This document shows positions 34,348-44,064 of a DNA stretch of 64,000 nt, in pieces. The notes below the pieces were generated by a model. It was not told where the DNA came from and did no database searches. It saw only the letters and a list, made by a program, of their open reading frames with translations. The translations under genes were made by a program, and so were the position numbers. The stretch is from Oceanospirillum multiglobuliferum (lineage in GTDB: Bacteria; Pseudomonadota; Gammaproteobacteria; Pseudomonadales; Halomonadaceae), in assembly GCF_900167095.1 (NCBI RefSeq), contig NZ_FUXG01000007.1, positions 1 through 64,000 of the forward strand. The letters run 5' to 3'. Positions within the stretch are counted from its first letter, which is position 1. Each line of letters begins with the position of its first letter.

Positions 34348-35989
34348 ATACGCGCTCCTTAAACTTCTCTTGGCCGATGCGGTGGTAAGTGTCAACAAAC
34401 AACTCACCGTCTAGACGATTTTCAACGTAAACTTTAATCACTTTTTCAATCGCATCAGGGATCAACTCTTGTTTCAGTGATGGGCCTAAAATCTTACCGA
34501 CGTTGGCTTCATCACGACCCGCGCGTCCACCCAATGACAGTTGATAGAACTCTTCACCTTTACGATCAACGCCCAACAGGCCGATATTGCCGATGTGGTG
34601 ATGGCCACAAGCGTTCATGCAACCAGAGAAGTTCAGTTCAATCTCACCTAGATCATAGAGGTAATCCAGATCATCAAAGCGCTCTTGAATCGCGGCAGCC
34701 ACTGGAATTGACTTCGCATTAGCCAGACCACAGAAATCACCACCTGGGCAGCAGATCATATCGGTCAGCTTGCCAATGTTAGGGGTGGCCAAACCGTTGG
34801 CTTCTAGCGCTTGCCACAGGGCATACAGTTCTGATTTTTTCACATCTGCCAGAATCACGTTCTGATGGTGGCTAATGCGCAACTCACCAAAACTGTACTG
34901 GTCGGCTAGGTCTGCAATCAGATCCATTTGTGCATCGGTTACATCACCCGGTGGTACGCCAGTCTTTTTCAATGACAGCGTTACGGCAACATAACCTGCT
35001 TGTTTGTGCGCAGTGGTGTTGTTGGTCACAAAGCGCGAGAATGCTTTGTTATCGGCACGCTGCTGTGCAAAGTCTCCCTCTGAAGGATTAGCTTCGTAAG
35101 CGGGATCAAGGAAGAAGCTAGCCGCTTTATTGATCACTTTATCCGTTAAAGTAGAGGGGCTGTCGACCAAATATTGCCACTCAGCCGCAACACGCTCAGC
35201 AAAAGCTTCAACACCAAGCGCTTTTACCAAAATCTTGATACGGGCTTTATACTTGTTATCTCGGCGGCCAAACTGGTTGTAAACACGCAAAATGGCTTCT
35301 AAATAAGTCAGCAGATGCTGTGGGGCTAAATTCTGTTTAACCAGCTCGCCAATCAGTGGCGTGCGGCCTAAGCCACCACCTACGTAAACATCAAAGCCGA
35401 TTTCGCCCTGTTCGTTTTTAACCAACTGCAAGCCTACGTCGTGGAAACGAATCGCTGCACGATCCTCTGTTGTGCCACTGATCGCAATCTTGAATTTACG
35501 GGGTAAAAATGCAAACTCAGGGTGGAAAGTTGACCACTGACGCACAATCTCACACCAAGGGCGTGGGTCGGTCACTTCATCACCGGCGATACCTGCAAAC
35601 TGATCCGTGGTGGTATTACGAATACAGTTACCACTGGTCTGAATTGCATGCATTTGAACCGTTGCCAGCTCTGCAAGAATATCGGGCGTGTCCTTCAATT
35701 CCGGCCAGTTAAACTGTACGTTTTGGCGGGTTGTGAAGTGAGCATAGTTTTTGTCGTAGGTACGTGCGATGTGCGCCAGCTTACGCATCTGAATCGAGTT
35801 CAACATGCCGTAAGGAATCGCCACACGTAACATCGGTGCGTGCTTCTGAATGTAGATGCCATTTTGCAAACGCAGCGGCAGATATTCTGTATCGGCTAAT
35901 TTGCCGTCCAGATAACGCTGCGTTTGATCACGGAACTGAATCACACGCTCATCAACTAACTTCTGATCGAAATCGTCGTACTTGTACAT
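34340..35989 (-). CDS. cysI: Nitrite/sulfite reductase hemoprotein (assimilatory sulfite reductase, CysI type)
   Basis: A 549-residue siroheme/[4Fe-4S] reductase with two ferredoxin-reductase-like half-domains and two siroheme domains. The cluster cysteines are in CCPGGDFCGLANAKS and CMNACGHHHIG near the C-terminal third. It reduces sulfite to sulfide by six electrons for cysteine synthesis. The length and the DUF934 partner match the Pseudomonas PA1838-type CysI rather than the E. coli CysJI pair; no flavoprotein subunit is adjacent. The start has a TAGGA ribosome site. Confidence 0.92.
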   Translation of the reverse strand: MYKYDDFDQKLVDERVIQFRDQTQRYLDGKLADTEYLPLRLQNGIYIQKHAPMLRVAIPYGMLNSIQMRKLAHIARTYDKNYAHFTTRQNVQFNWPELKDTPDILAELATVQMHAIQTSGNCIRNTTTDQFAGIAGDEVTDPRPWCEIVRQWSTFHPEFAFLPRKFKIAISGTTEDRAAIRFHDVGLQLVKNEQGEIGFDVYVGGGLGRTPLIGELVKQNLAPQHLLTYLEAILRVYNQFGRRDNKYKARIKILVKALGVEAFAERVAAEWQYLVDSPSTLTDKVINKAASFFLDPAYEANPSEGDFAQQRADNKAFSRFVTNNTTAHKQAGYVAVTLSLKKTGVPPGDVTDAQMDLIADLADQYSFGELRISHHQNVILADVKKSELYALWQALEANGLATPNIGKLTDMICCPGGDFCGLANAKSIPVAAAIQERFDDLDYLYDLGEIELNFSGCMNACGHHHIGNIGLLGVDRKGEEFYQLSLGGRAGRDEANVGKILGPSLKQELIPDAIEKVIKVYVENRLDGELFVDTYHRIGQEKFKERVYA

Positions 35990-36152
35990 TTTTTTTCCTA
36001 CGACTAGGTAACTAAAGCTCTGTTGTTATGACTCTATCTATATTGAGTTAAAGAGGGCCATAACCATGTTATAGGCACGCACGATACCAGTACGGCCTTA
36101 TTCTTAAAATGAATTTATATCTATATATTTATTTCGAAAAGTAATAAAAAGG
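35990..36152. other. Intergenic gap between the MATE gene and cysI
   Basis: About 160 bp, AT-rich, with the leftward promoter of cysI. I see no strong terminator or conserved regulator box. Confidence 0.45.
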
Positions 36153-37490
36153 TCAAGTTTTTATTACCCTCCATGCTTTCACTCGCCAAAGCCAAACAAA
36201 AGCAACTGCATTTAATGCACGATATAACAGTTGCACTAGCCAAATACCCGTTAAGCCAAAGCCTAAGTAAGGGCCAAAAATAAAGGCTAAAGGTAAAAAT
36301 ACCCCCCATTGCAATGAAACCGAAACCTGCATTACCAGTGCACTGGCCCCAGCGCCCAATAACGCTTGTGTTAGCACAATGGCGGAAGCATCAATCACCA
36401 TCATCAAGGCAGTTAGCTTAAGTGGCATCAGCCCCAAGCTTACACCTTGAGGTTCAATAATAAATAGGGACAGAATTTGCTCTGATAGTAGGGCTAAGGG
36501 TAAGGCTATCACTAACAGCAGCAATACCGCAGTTTTGGCGACATCAAAGCCCCATCGCTGTGCTGCTTGATGATCTTTTTGTCCTAATGAACGCCCTACC
36601 AAACTGGTCGCAGCCATACCTAAGCCCACGGCAGGTAAGATCATCAGCAGCGACAAATTCACCAATATATGACCAACAGCTAAAGATAGAGGGCTAATCA
36701 AACCGATAATCCAAAATAGGGTTAAATAGCCCATCGCAAATAAGGTCTGTTGAATAGAGTTAGGTAAACAGAGTGCTGCCAAACGTTTTAAATCTTGATA
36801 CTCAGGCAGTCGCCATAGAAACAAACGTGCAGATAACTGGTGCAGGCTATAAGCCAACCAGAACAAAGTGCCTAGGGCGATAGATAGGAAAGTGCCTAAC
36901 CCAGCGCCTTCAACCCCCATTCTGGGTAAGCCCCATTTGCCATAAATCAGCCCGTAACTTAAGGCAATATTGCTCAAGTGAATAATGACGATAATTTTGA
37001 AATAGATTCGGCTGTGATGTACACCATTCCAGTAACCTCGAAAGGCAAGGTTCAAGCCTACGGCAATCAATGCCCAAATTCGCCAGTTTAAATAAGGTGT
37101 CGCCAGCTCGACCACCGCGCCACTGTTGTTTAAATAGCTTAGAATCTGGTGGGCAAACGGATTCGCAATAACCGCTAAAGGAATGCAAAGCAGCAGTGCT
37201 AGCCACAGGCCTGAGTTCAAGGTGTTCATTTGTGATTGCTGGCACTGCGCACCATAGTGATAAGCCGTTGTGGCTTGCACCCCAGATGACAGCCCTAAAA
37301 TCAATGCCGTCAGCACAAACGCCACATAGCCTGAAATACCCGCAGCAGCCAAAGCGGTGCTGCCTAATGCGCCGACCATGTAGGAGTCAACCAGATTGAT
37401 CAGGCTCTGAGACAACATACCACCAATAATCGGCAGCGCGAGACGGATAATCTCGCGCAACCGATCAAGGGGAATGAAAAGTGACGGCAC
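36153..37490 (-). CDS. MATE-family multidrug/Na+ antiporter
   Basis: A 445-residue polytopic exporter with twelve predicted helices, in two MatE halves. LALPIIGGMLSQSLINLVDSY and VGALGSTALAAAGIS at the N-terminus are characteristic, with the matching LAALCLPNSIQQTLF in the second half. It resembles the NorM/DinF group and would extrude cationic compounds using Na+ or H+. The start is GTG, 9 nt after metH, so it is probably co-transcribed with metH. There is no clear link in function. Confidence 0.9.
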   Translation of the reverse strand: MPSLFIPLDRLREIIRLALPIIGGMLSQSLINLVDSYMVGALGSTALAAAGISGYVAFVLTALILGLSSGVQATTAYHYGAQCQQSQMNTLNSGLWLALLLCIPLAVIANPFAHQILSYLNNSGAVVELATPYLNWRIWALIAVGLNLAFRGYWNGVHHSRIYFKIIVIIHLSNIALSYGLIYGKWGLPRMGVEGAGLGTFLSIALGTLFWLAYSLHQLSARLFLWRLPEYQDLKRLAALCLPNSIQQTLFAMGYLTLFWIIGLISPLSLAVGHILVNLSLLMILPAVGLGMAATSLVGRSLGQKDHQAAQRWGFDVAKTAVLLLLVIALPLALLSEQILSLFIIEPQGVSLGLMPLKLTALMMVIDASAIVLTQALLGAGASALVMQVSVSLQWGVFLPLAFIFGPYLGFGLTGIWLVQLLYRALNAVAFVWLWRVKAWRVIKT

Positions 37491-37499
37491 AGTGTTGGG

Positions 37500-40400
37500 T
37501 TATTCTGGGTCGTAAGACAGCACAGGGGCCAGCCAACGCTCCATCTCTTCAAAGGATTTGCCTTTCCGTTGAGAGAGCACCTCTACCTGATCACGATCAA
37601 TCTTGCCCGTACCAAAGTATTTGGCTTGCGGGTGAGCAAAATACCAGCCGCTAACGGCAGCAGCAGGCGACATCGCAAAGCTTTCTGTTAGCTCTAGGCC
37701 ACTGTTTTCTGTGGCATTTAATAGGGCAAACAGTGTTTCTTTTTCTGTGTGATCAGGGCAAGCCGGATAGCCCGGTGCAGGGCGAATCCCTTGATACTGT
37801 TCTTTGATCATCGCATCGTTATCAAGCGCTTCATCAGGTGCGTAACCCCAGAACTCTTTACGTACACGCTCGTGTAGGTGTTCAGCAAAGGCTTCAGCCA
37901 AACGATCCGCCAAGGCTTTCACCATGATTGAGTTGTAGTCATCACCCGCGTCTTCGTACTGTTTGGCCAGTTCATCAGCGCCAATACCTGCGTTAACCGC
38001 AAAACCACCAATGTAGTCGACTTTGTCACTGGCTTTAGGCGCGATGTAATCCGCCAAGCTTAGGTTGGGTTTATCGGCCAGTTTCTCAGCCTGTTGGCGG
38101 ATATGATGCAACTGCGCTTTAACCTGACTGCGGCTGCTGTCTTCATAAACTTCGATCAGATCAGGCTCAGTGGTATTGGCTGGCCAGAAGCCAATCACGC
38201 CGCGGGCTTTGATCAGTTTCTCGTCGATAATCTTTTTCAGCATCACTTGTGCGTCGGCAAACAAGCTAGTGGCGGCTTCACCCACAATTTCATCTTGTAG
38301 GATACGAGGATATTTGCCGGCCAGATCCCAAGACATAAAGAACGGCGTCCAGTCGATGCGTTCCACTATTTTCTCTAGTGGATAATCATCAAAAGCGCGC
38401 ACGCCTGTGAATGTTGGCGTCACGGGCATAAAGCCTTCCCAATCCAGTGCCAGCTTATTATCACAAGCCTCTTGGTAGCTGACACGATCTGCTTTAGCGC
38501 GGCGGTTGGCGTTACGGATACGGGTTTCTTCGTATTCGCGACGGCGGTCGGCTACAAACTCATCTCGTAACTCATCGCTTAACAGGTTGCTGGCAACACC
38601 TACCGCACGTGAAGCGTCGGTCACATAGATCACAGGGCCGCGTTTATACTGTGGTTCAATTTTGACCGCAGTATGGGCTTTAGAGGTGGTGGCACCACCA
38701 ATCATCAGCGGCAGATCAAATCCTTGGCGTTCCATCTCTTTGGCGATATGTACCATCTCATCCAAAGAAGGGGTAATTAAGCCTGACAAGCCAATAATAT
38801 CGGCTTTTACTTCACGGGCGGTTTGCAGAATTTTTTCTGCTGGTACCATCACCCCTAGGTCGACCACTTCGTAGTTGTTACATTGCAGCACCACACCGAC
38901 AATATTTTTACCAATGTCGTGTACATCCCCTTTCACGGTTGCCATAACAATTTTGCCTTTGGCTTCAATCTCACCGCTTTTTTCCGCTTCGATAAAGGGG
39001 ATCAGGTGTGCCACCGCTTGTTTCATCACACGGGCAGATTTCACCACCTGCGGCAGGAACATTTTACCCGCACCAAACAGGTCGCCCACGACGTTCATGC
39101 CATCCATCAACGGCCCTTCGATTACCTGAATAGGGCGGTCAGCTTCAATTCGAGCGGCTTCGGTGTCTTCTACAATAAAGTTGGTAATCCCTTTCACCAA
39201 TGCATGTTCAATACGTTTGGTGACAGGCCATGAGCGCCACTCTAAATCTTCTTTTTTGGCCTCAACACCATCACCACGGTAGCGCTCTGCGACTTCTAAC
39301 AGGCGGTCAGTGCTGTCGTCACGGCGGTTTAGCACTACGTCTTCAACAAGGTCACGTAACTCTGCGGGCAGGTCATCATACACAGCCAACTGCCCCGCGT
39401 TCACAATCCCCATCGTCATGCCTTCTTTGATGGCATAGTAGAGGAAAACCGAGTGAATCGCTTCACGAACAGGGTTGTTTCCTCTGAAGGAGAAGGATAC
39501 GTTTGATACCCCGCCAGAGATCATGGCGTGTGGCAGGTTGTCTTTAATCCAACGTGTGGCTTCGATAAAGTCAACGGCATAGTTGTTATGCTCTTCAATC
39601 CCTGTTGCGACCGCAAAAATGTTCGGGTCAAAAATAATGTCTTCCGCAGGGAAGCCCACTTCGTTGACCAAAATATCGTAAGAGCGCTTGCAGATCTCAA
39701 TTTTGCGCGCAAAAGTGTCCGCCTGACCGGCTTCGTCAAATGCCATCACAATAATGGCGGCACCATAACGCATACAAAGTTTGGCATGATGACGGAAGGC
39801 GTCTTCGCCCTCTTTCATCGAGATTGAGTTAACAATCGGTTTACCCTGTACGCACTTAAGGCCGGCTTCGATAATCTCCCATTTTGAGGAGTCGATCATG
39901 ATCGGTACTTTGCAGATTTCAGGCTCAGAGGCGACTAAATTCAGGAAGTTGACCATCGCGGCTTGCGAATCCAACATGCCTTCATCCATGTTGATGTCGA
40001 TCACCTGCGCACCGCTTTCAACCTGCTCCTGTGCAATTTCCAGCGCAGTGTTGTAGTCCTCCTCCACAATCAACCGCTTGAAGCGTGCAGAGCCGGTGAC
40101 GTTGGTACGCTCACCCACATTGACAAACAGACTGTCGGCACTGATGTTGAAGGGTTCTAAACCACTCAAACGGCAAGCTTTAGGAATCTCTGGAATTGGA
40201 CGTGGCGGGTACTTCGCGACCGCTTCAGCAATGGCGCTGATATGTTCAGGGCTTGTACCACAGCAGCCACCGATAATGTTAACAAAGCCACTGGCGGCAA
40301 ATTCTTCAACAATCGCAGCCATCTCTTTGCCGGATTGATCATATTCACCAAATTCATTGGGTAAGCCCGCGTTGGGGTGTGCAGAGACAAAAGTATCCGC

Positions 40401-41198
40401 TTTGTTTGACAGCTCTTCCAAATAAGGGCGCAACTCGGTTGCACCCAACGCACAGTTCAAACCAATAGACAGCGGTTTGGCATGACGTACAGAGTTCCAG
40501 AAAGCCTCTGTGGTTTGACCCGAAAGGGTACGGCCACTGGCATCGGTAATGGTGCCGGAGATCATGATCGGCAGTTCGACACCTAAGGTTTCAAACACCT
40601 CTTGAACCGCAAAAATCGCCGCTTTAGCGTTTAGGGTATCAAAGATGGTTTCGATCAGAATAATATCCGCACCGCCTTCGATTAAGCCTTTGGTGGCTTC
40701 ACGGTAGTTCTCTGCCAACAGGTCAAAGCTGACATTACGGAACGCCGGATCATTCACATCGGGTGATAAAGAAGCGGTACGGCTGGTTGGGCCTAATACA
40801 CCGGCAACAAAGCGTGGCTTATCTGGATTTTGTGCTGTTTTCTCATCTGCCGCTTGGCGAGCCAGTTTGGCCGCAGCAACGTTCAACTCATAGACAATCT
40901 CTTCCATGCCATAGTCGGCTTGCGACAAGCGGGTGGCGTTAAACGAGTTGGTCTCTAAAATATCGGCACCTGCATCCAGATAAGCCATGTGTACGGCTTT
41001 AATCACATCGGGACGCGTCAGCACCAGCAGGTCGTTATTCCCTTGAATATCAGAGGGCCAATCCTTGAATCGCTCTCCACGGAAATCAGCCTCAGTCAGG
41101 CGATAACCCTGAATCATCGTACCCATACCGCCATCTAAAATCAGAATTCGGTTTTGAATGGCTTGTTTTAACAGTTGTGTACGATTGTCCAGACTCAT
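37500..41198 (-). CDS. metH: Cobalamin-dependent methionine synthase
   Basis: A 1232-residue four-module enzyme that transfers the methyl group of 5-methyltetrahydrofolate to homocysteine through cobalamin. In order it has the homocysteine/zinc module ([31 protein letters not shown]), the pterin module ([18 protein letters not shown]), the B12 cap and B12-binding module with the DxHxxG motif in [19 protein letters not shown], and the C-terminal AdoMet-activation domain. The length equals E. coli MetH. The ATG at 41198 is preferred (GGAG ribosome site upstream); a TTG 15 codons earlier is possible. The upstream region has inverted repeats but no recognised riboswitch. The MATE gene follows. 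Confidence 0.96.
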   Translation of the reverse strand: MSLDNRTQLLKQAIQNRILILDGGMGTMIQGYRLTEADFRGERFKDWPSDIQGNNDLLVLTRPDVIKAVHMAYLDAGADILETNSFNATRLSQADYGMEEIVYELNVAAAKLARQAADEKTAQNPDKPRFVAGVLGPTSRTASLSPDVNDPAFRNVSFDLLAENYREATKGLIEGGADIILIETIFDTLNAKAAIFAVQEVFETLGVELPIMISGTITDASGRTLSGQTTEAFWNSVRHAKPLSIGLNCALGATELRPYLEELSNKADTFVSAHPNAGLPNEFGEYDQSGKEMAAIVEEFAASGFVNIIGGCCGTSPEHISAIAEAVAKYPPRPIPEIPKACRLSGLEPFNISADSLFVNVGERTNVTGSARFKRLIVEEDYNTALEIAQEQVESGAQVIDINMDEGMLDSQAAMVNFLNLVASEPEICKVPIMIDSSKWEIIEAGLKCVQGKPIVNSISMKEGEDAFRHHAKLCMRYGAAIIVMAFDEAGQADTFARKIEICKRSYDILVNEVGFPAEDIIFDPNIFAVATGIEEHNNYAVDFIEATRWIKDNLPHAMISGGVSNVSFSFRGNNPVREAIHSVFLYYAIKEGMTMGIVNAGQLAVYDDLPAELRDLVEDVVLNRRDDSTDRLLEVAERYRGDGVEAKKEDLEWRSWPVTKRIEHALVKGITNFIVEDTEAARIEADRPIQVIEGPLMDGMNVVGDLFGAGKMFLPQVVKSARVMKQAVAHLIPFIEAEKSGEIEAKGKIVMATVKGDVHDIGKNIVGVVLQCNNYEVVDLGVMVPAEKILQTAREVKADIIGLSGLITPSLDEMVHIAKEMERQGFDLPLMIGGATTSKAHTAVKIEPQYKRGPVIYVTDASRAVGVASNLLSDELRDEFVADRRREYEETRIRNANRRAKADRVSYQEACDNKLALDWEGFMPVTPTFTGVRAFDDYPLEKIVERIDWTPFFMSWDLAGKYPRILQDEIVGEAATSLFADAQVMLKKIIDEKLIKARGVIGFWPANTTEPDLIEVYEDSSRSQVKAQLHHIRQQAEKLADKPNLSLADYIAPKASDKVDYIGGFAVNAGIGADELAKQYEDAGDDYNSIMVKALADRLAEAFAEHLHERVRKEFWGYAPDEALDNDAMIKEQYQGIRPAPGYPACPDHTEKETLFALLNATENSGLELTESFAMSPAAAVSGWYFAHPQAKYFGTGKIDRDQVEVLSQRKGKSFEEMERWLAPVLSYDPE

Positions 41199-41560
41199 TG
41201 GGTTAAGGTCTCCGGTGTGCGTATCGGTCAGCGCGAAGCTCAATTGAATAAGGTCGCAAAATTAAAGCCCAATCACTTGAGCGCTGAAATTATAAGGTTG
41301 GGCTATTCTAGCAAAAGTAAAACAATATTGAGAGATCAGATACTTATAAGCTGATAGCGCACTGATCTGCTCACTAAATCTTTGCTACAAAGATTTGCCA
41401 GAATGAACGGCGCACAATACGGCCAGAGTTTGTTTAGGTCAAATGAGCTAGATTCAGGACAAGATGAGAAATATTAAATTGCTAATCACCCCCAATGGCT
41501 TCAGATTAGACTTTAGCATGATAATACTGTCACATCTCTCTTCGACCAAAAGGTTTGCTT
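41199..41560. other. Divergent intergenic region of metH with inverted repeats
   Basis: About 360 bp with no gene. Two dyads stand out at 41333-41368 and 41376-41396. I looked for an SAH or cobalamin riboswitch before metH and found no match. It holds the divergent promoters of metH and the cysteine-synthase-fold gene. Confidence 0.5.
41333..41396. repeat. Two adjacent inverted repeats upstream of metH
   Basis: AGATCAG (41333-41339) with CTGATCT (41362-41368), and a perfect AAATCTTTG-CTA-CAAAGATTT (41376-41396). They lie 135-200 nt before metH and about 165-230 nt before the PLP enzyme gene. Function unknown; operators or a leader structure are possible. Confidence 0.5.
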
Positions 41561-42601
41561 ATGCGTCACTGGATCAATACCGCAATTAATAAGATCAATG
41601 CAGACTATCAGCGCTCTGCTGATACGCATCTGATTAAGCTAGAGCTGCCTCAGTTGCCGGGTATCGACCTCTATTTAAAAGATGAGAGCACCCACCCCAC
41701 AGGCAGTTTAAAGCACCGCTTGGCACGCTCACTATTTTTGTATGCGCTGTGCAACGGCAAAATTAAGCGAGACACCACTATTATTGAAGCCTCATCAGGT
41801 AGTACAGCCGTTTCAGAAGCTTATTTTGCGCGCATGATTGGTGTGCCTTTTATTGCTGTAATGCCCAAACAAACGGCCAAAAGTAAGATCCAACAGATAC
41901 AGCATTATGGCGGGCAGTGCCATTTTGTTGATAGCGCAACGCAGATGCACGACACCGCTGTGCAACTGGCAGAGCAGTTGAAAGGCTATTTTATGGACCA
42001 ATTCACTTATGCCGAGCGTGCAACGGATTGGCGGGGCAATAACAATATTGCCGAGAGCATTTTCCAGCAGATGAGCTTGGAACCTCATGCCATTCCGCAT
42101 ACGGTCGTGATGAGCGCGGGTACGGGAGGTACATCCGCCACCTTGGGACGCTATATTCGATTCAAGGGTTTCTCGACTGAACTGGTAGTTGTAGACCCTG
42201 AACGCTCGGTGTTTTATGACAGTTATCATTCAGGCGATACGGCCTTAACTTTACCTGTCGGCAGCCGTATTGAAGGCATTGGTCGACCCAAAGTAGAAGC
42301 GTCATTTCAACCTGATGTGATAGATCGAATGATCAAGGTGCCAGATGCTGCCAGTATCGCAACTATTCATTGGTTGGCACAACTCACAGGGCGCAGAGCA
42401 GGGCCTTCAACGGGTACTAATCTTTGGGGCGCATTGGAGGTGGCTAAACAGATGCTGGCCAATCAGCAACAAGGCTCCATTGTGACCCTAATGTGTGACA
42501 GTGGGGAGCGGTATCTGGACACCTACTATAACCCTGTCTGGGTGCAAGAGCAGATCGGGGATATTCGAGCTTACCAACAGTCGTTGGCGCTTATTGCTTA
42601 A
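41561..42601 (+). CDS. PLP-dependent cysteine synthase-family enzyme
   Basis: A 346-residue fold-type II PLP enzyme. The PLP lysine is in PTGSLKHRLARS near residue 47, the substrate loop is ASSGSTAVSEAYFAR, and the phosphate-binding glycine-rich loop is SAGTGGTSATLGRY. It belongs to the group of CysK/CysM-like proteins that includes fungal/bacterial cysteine desulfhydrase Cds1, rather than canonical O-acetylserine sulfhydrylase; whether it makes or degrades cysteine cannot be told. The ATG at 41561 has an AAAGG ribosome site; a TTG lies two codons upstream. It is divergent from metH, so both concern sulfur amino acids. Confidence 0.85.
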   Translation: MRHWINTAINKINADYQRSADTHLIKLELPQLPGIDLYLKDESTHPTGSLKHRLARSLFLYALCNGKIKRDTTIIEASSGSTAVSEAYFARMIGVPFIAVMPKQTAKSKIQQIQHYGGQCHFVDSATQMHDTAVQLAEQLKGYFMDQFTYAERATDWRGNNNIAESIFQQMSLEPHAIPHTVVMSAGTGGTSATLGRYIRFKGFSTELVVVDPERSVFYDSYHSGDTALTLPVGSRIEGIGRPKVEASFQPDVIDRMIKVPDAASIATIHWLAQLTGRRAGPSTGTNLWGALEVAKQMLANQQQGSIVTLMCDSGERYLDTYYNPVWVQEQIGDIRAYQQSLALIA

Positions 42602-42615
42602 CCCCTAACGAAAAT

Positions 42616-42644
42616 AAAAAGGGTCAGCTATTGCCGACCCTTTT
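42616..42644. terminator. Bidirectional terminator
   Basis: AAAAGGGTC (42617-42625) pairs with GACCCTTTT (42636-42644). It lies between convergent genes and has A- and T-runs on both flanks, so it can end both transcripts; the leftward T-run is the better one. Confidence 0.85.
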
Positions 42645-42682
42645 CTATAATATTCAATTGCTTGGATCTATTACCTTTTGAT

Positions 42683-44008
42683 TTAAAAGGCCATGTTATA
42701 AGCAAAAGACACCACATCAGCACTTAGTTTGTAGTCTGTGCTTAGCTTCCCACGAGACGCGTCTTCGGCTAAAGCTCCTGTACGGTTAACCGATACGTCG
42801 TCAATTTTCACATGGGTATAAGCCATAGTGATTGAGCTGTCGTTGCTGAAACGGTAGCTTCCGCCCAAAGATACCCACTTGCGGTCACCATCAGGGGTAC
42901 GTGCTGAACGGTACTCATCTTTTGCAGGTGAGTTGTCTACAGCAACCCCTGTTCTTAGGGTTAGGTTATCACTGGCTTCGTAGGTTAAACCCGCAGAGTA
43001 GAACCAAGCATCTTCAAACTTGAAGGTCAGCACTGAATCAGGCTGTTTAATATTGTCAGGCCCAGGTGCAAAGGCGATACGCATTTCATCTAGTGAGCTC
43101 CAGCCTGTCTTCATAGCAGTTGCACTGACTTGATAACGTTCACCAATTGACTGTTCTAGGCTAACCGTCAAGACAGATGGAAAGTTGATCTGATCAAATA
43201 AATAGGCTTCGTCTACCCCTAGGTTTTTCAACGTAGGGCTTACGTTGGTATAAGTAGCATCGCCTTCAAAGGTGAAGTCCACCTCACTACGATAACCAAC
43301 ACCCAAGCGTGTACCTTCTATTGGCTCGACTAAGAAGCCAATAGAATATGCCACAGCAATGTCTTCAGCGTATAGTTCGCCATAGCCGTCACCTGCCGCA
43401 CTTTTGCCCCCTGCAAAGTCGGTTAAGGCTGAAGCAAGCAGCACACTGCCTTTGTGGATTTGTACGCTGGCACCAACAGAGGCTATAGAACCTAATGTTT
43501 GTGCAACAGAGAAAGAAACGGCCATGTCTTTAACAGCGGTTTCAGATGAATGGTAGCGTCCAGCCCAATCTTTACCGTATTTACCTGACAGTCCAAAAGG
43601 TACGTTAAACGAGGCGCCTAAGGTTGTGCTTTCAGTAAGCGGATATGCAAAATATATTGAGGGCACAACGGTAGTATCTACCACCTTGCTAGAAGGTTCA
43701 CCCGTCAAGCTATTACCTGCAGGATCGCTGGCAGAGTTTACAGTGACATCCATTTTAGGCAAAACCACTGCCCCTGAAATATACAGCTCAGTCGACTTTG
43801 CATTGCTCAGCAAAGCTGGGTTCCAGAAACTATACGAAATGTCAGCACTGCCTGCTGCCGCGCCAGCCAAAGCATTGCCAGAGGCAGTAGCACTATGATC
43901 GTTTAATGCAAAGCCTGCCGAGAATACAGTCTGGCTGAATGCCATCCCTACTGTGGTTAAAAGTGCTGTTCGAATCGTTTGAGACAAAAGCTGCTTTTTG
44001 AAAATCAT
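42683..44008 (-). CDS. fadL: FadL/OmpP1/TodX-family outer-membrane fatty acid transporter
   Basis: A 441-residue beta-barrel protein with a signal peptide ending near residue 31 (FSAGFALNDHSATASG follows). The N-terminal hatch region and AGRYHSSETAVKDMAVS and YAYPLTES-like strands fit the FadL family, and it ends in a terminal Phe (AYNMAF). It takes up long-chain fatty acids or hydrophobic compounds through the outer membrane. It lies 56 nt downstream of volA on the same strand with a GGAG ribosome site. VolA and FadL occur together in Vibrio, where VolA frees fatty acid from lysophospholipid and FadL imports it. Confidence 0.93.
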   Translation of the reverse strand: MIFKKQLLSQTIRTALLTTVGMAFSQTVFSAGFALNDHSATASGNALAGAAAGSADISYSFWNPALLSNAKSTELYISGAVVLPKMDVTVNSASDPAGNSLTGEPSSKVVDTTVVPSIYFAYPLTESTTLGASFNVPFGLSGKYGKDWAGRYHSSETAVKDMAVSFSVAQTLGSIASVGASVQIHKGSVLLASALTDFAGGKSAAGDGYGELYAEDIAVAYSIGFLVEPIEGTRLGVGYRSEVDFTFEGDATYTNVSPTLKNLGVDEAYLFDQINFPSVLTVSLEQSIGERYQVSATAMKTGWSSLDEMRIAFAPGPDNIKQPDSVLTFKFEDAWFYSAGLTYEASDNLTLRTGVAVDNSPAKDEYRSARTPDGDRKWVSLGGSYRFSNDSSITMAYTHVKIDDVSVNRTGALAEDASRGKLSTDYKLSADVVSFAYNMAF

Positions 44009-44064
44009 ATTAAAACTCCGTAATTGTTGTTGTTCAGAGAGTTGTTCTTAGTTTTGTCTCGCAC

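Noticed and set aside
36910..37245. 111-codon frame inside the MATE gene on the same strand
   Set aside because: It overlaps the real, well-conserved MATE reading frame completely.
38883..39233. 116-codon plus-strand frame inside metH
   Set aside because: It is an antisense shadow of the conserved B12-binding region of metH.
41199..41340. SAH or cobalamin riboswitch before metH
   Set aside because: I looked for the conserved SAH and B12-box elements on the minus strand and found neither.
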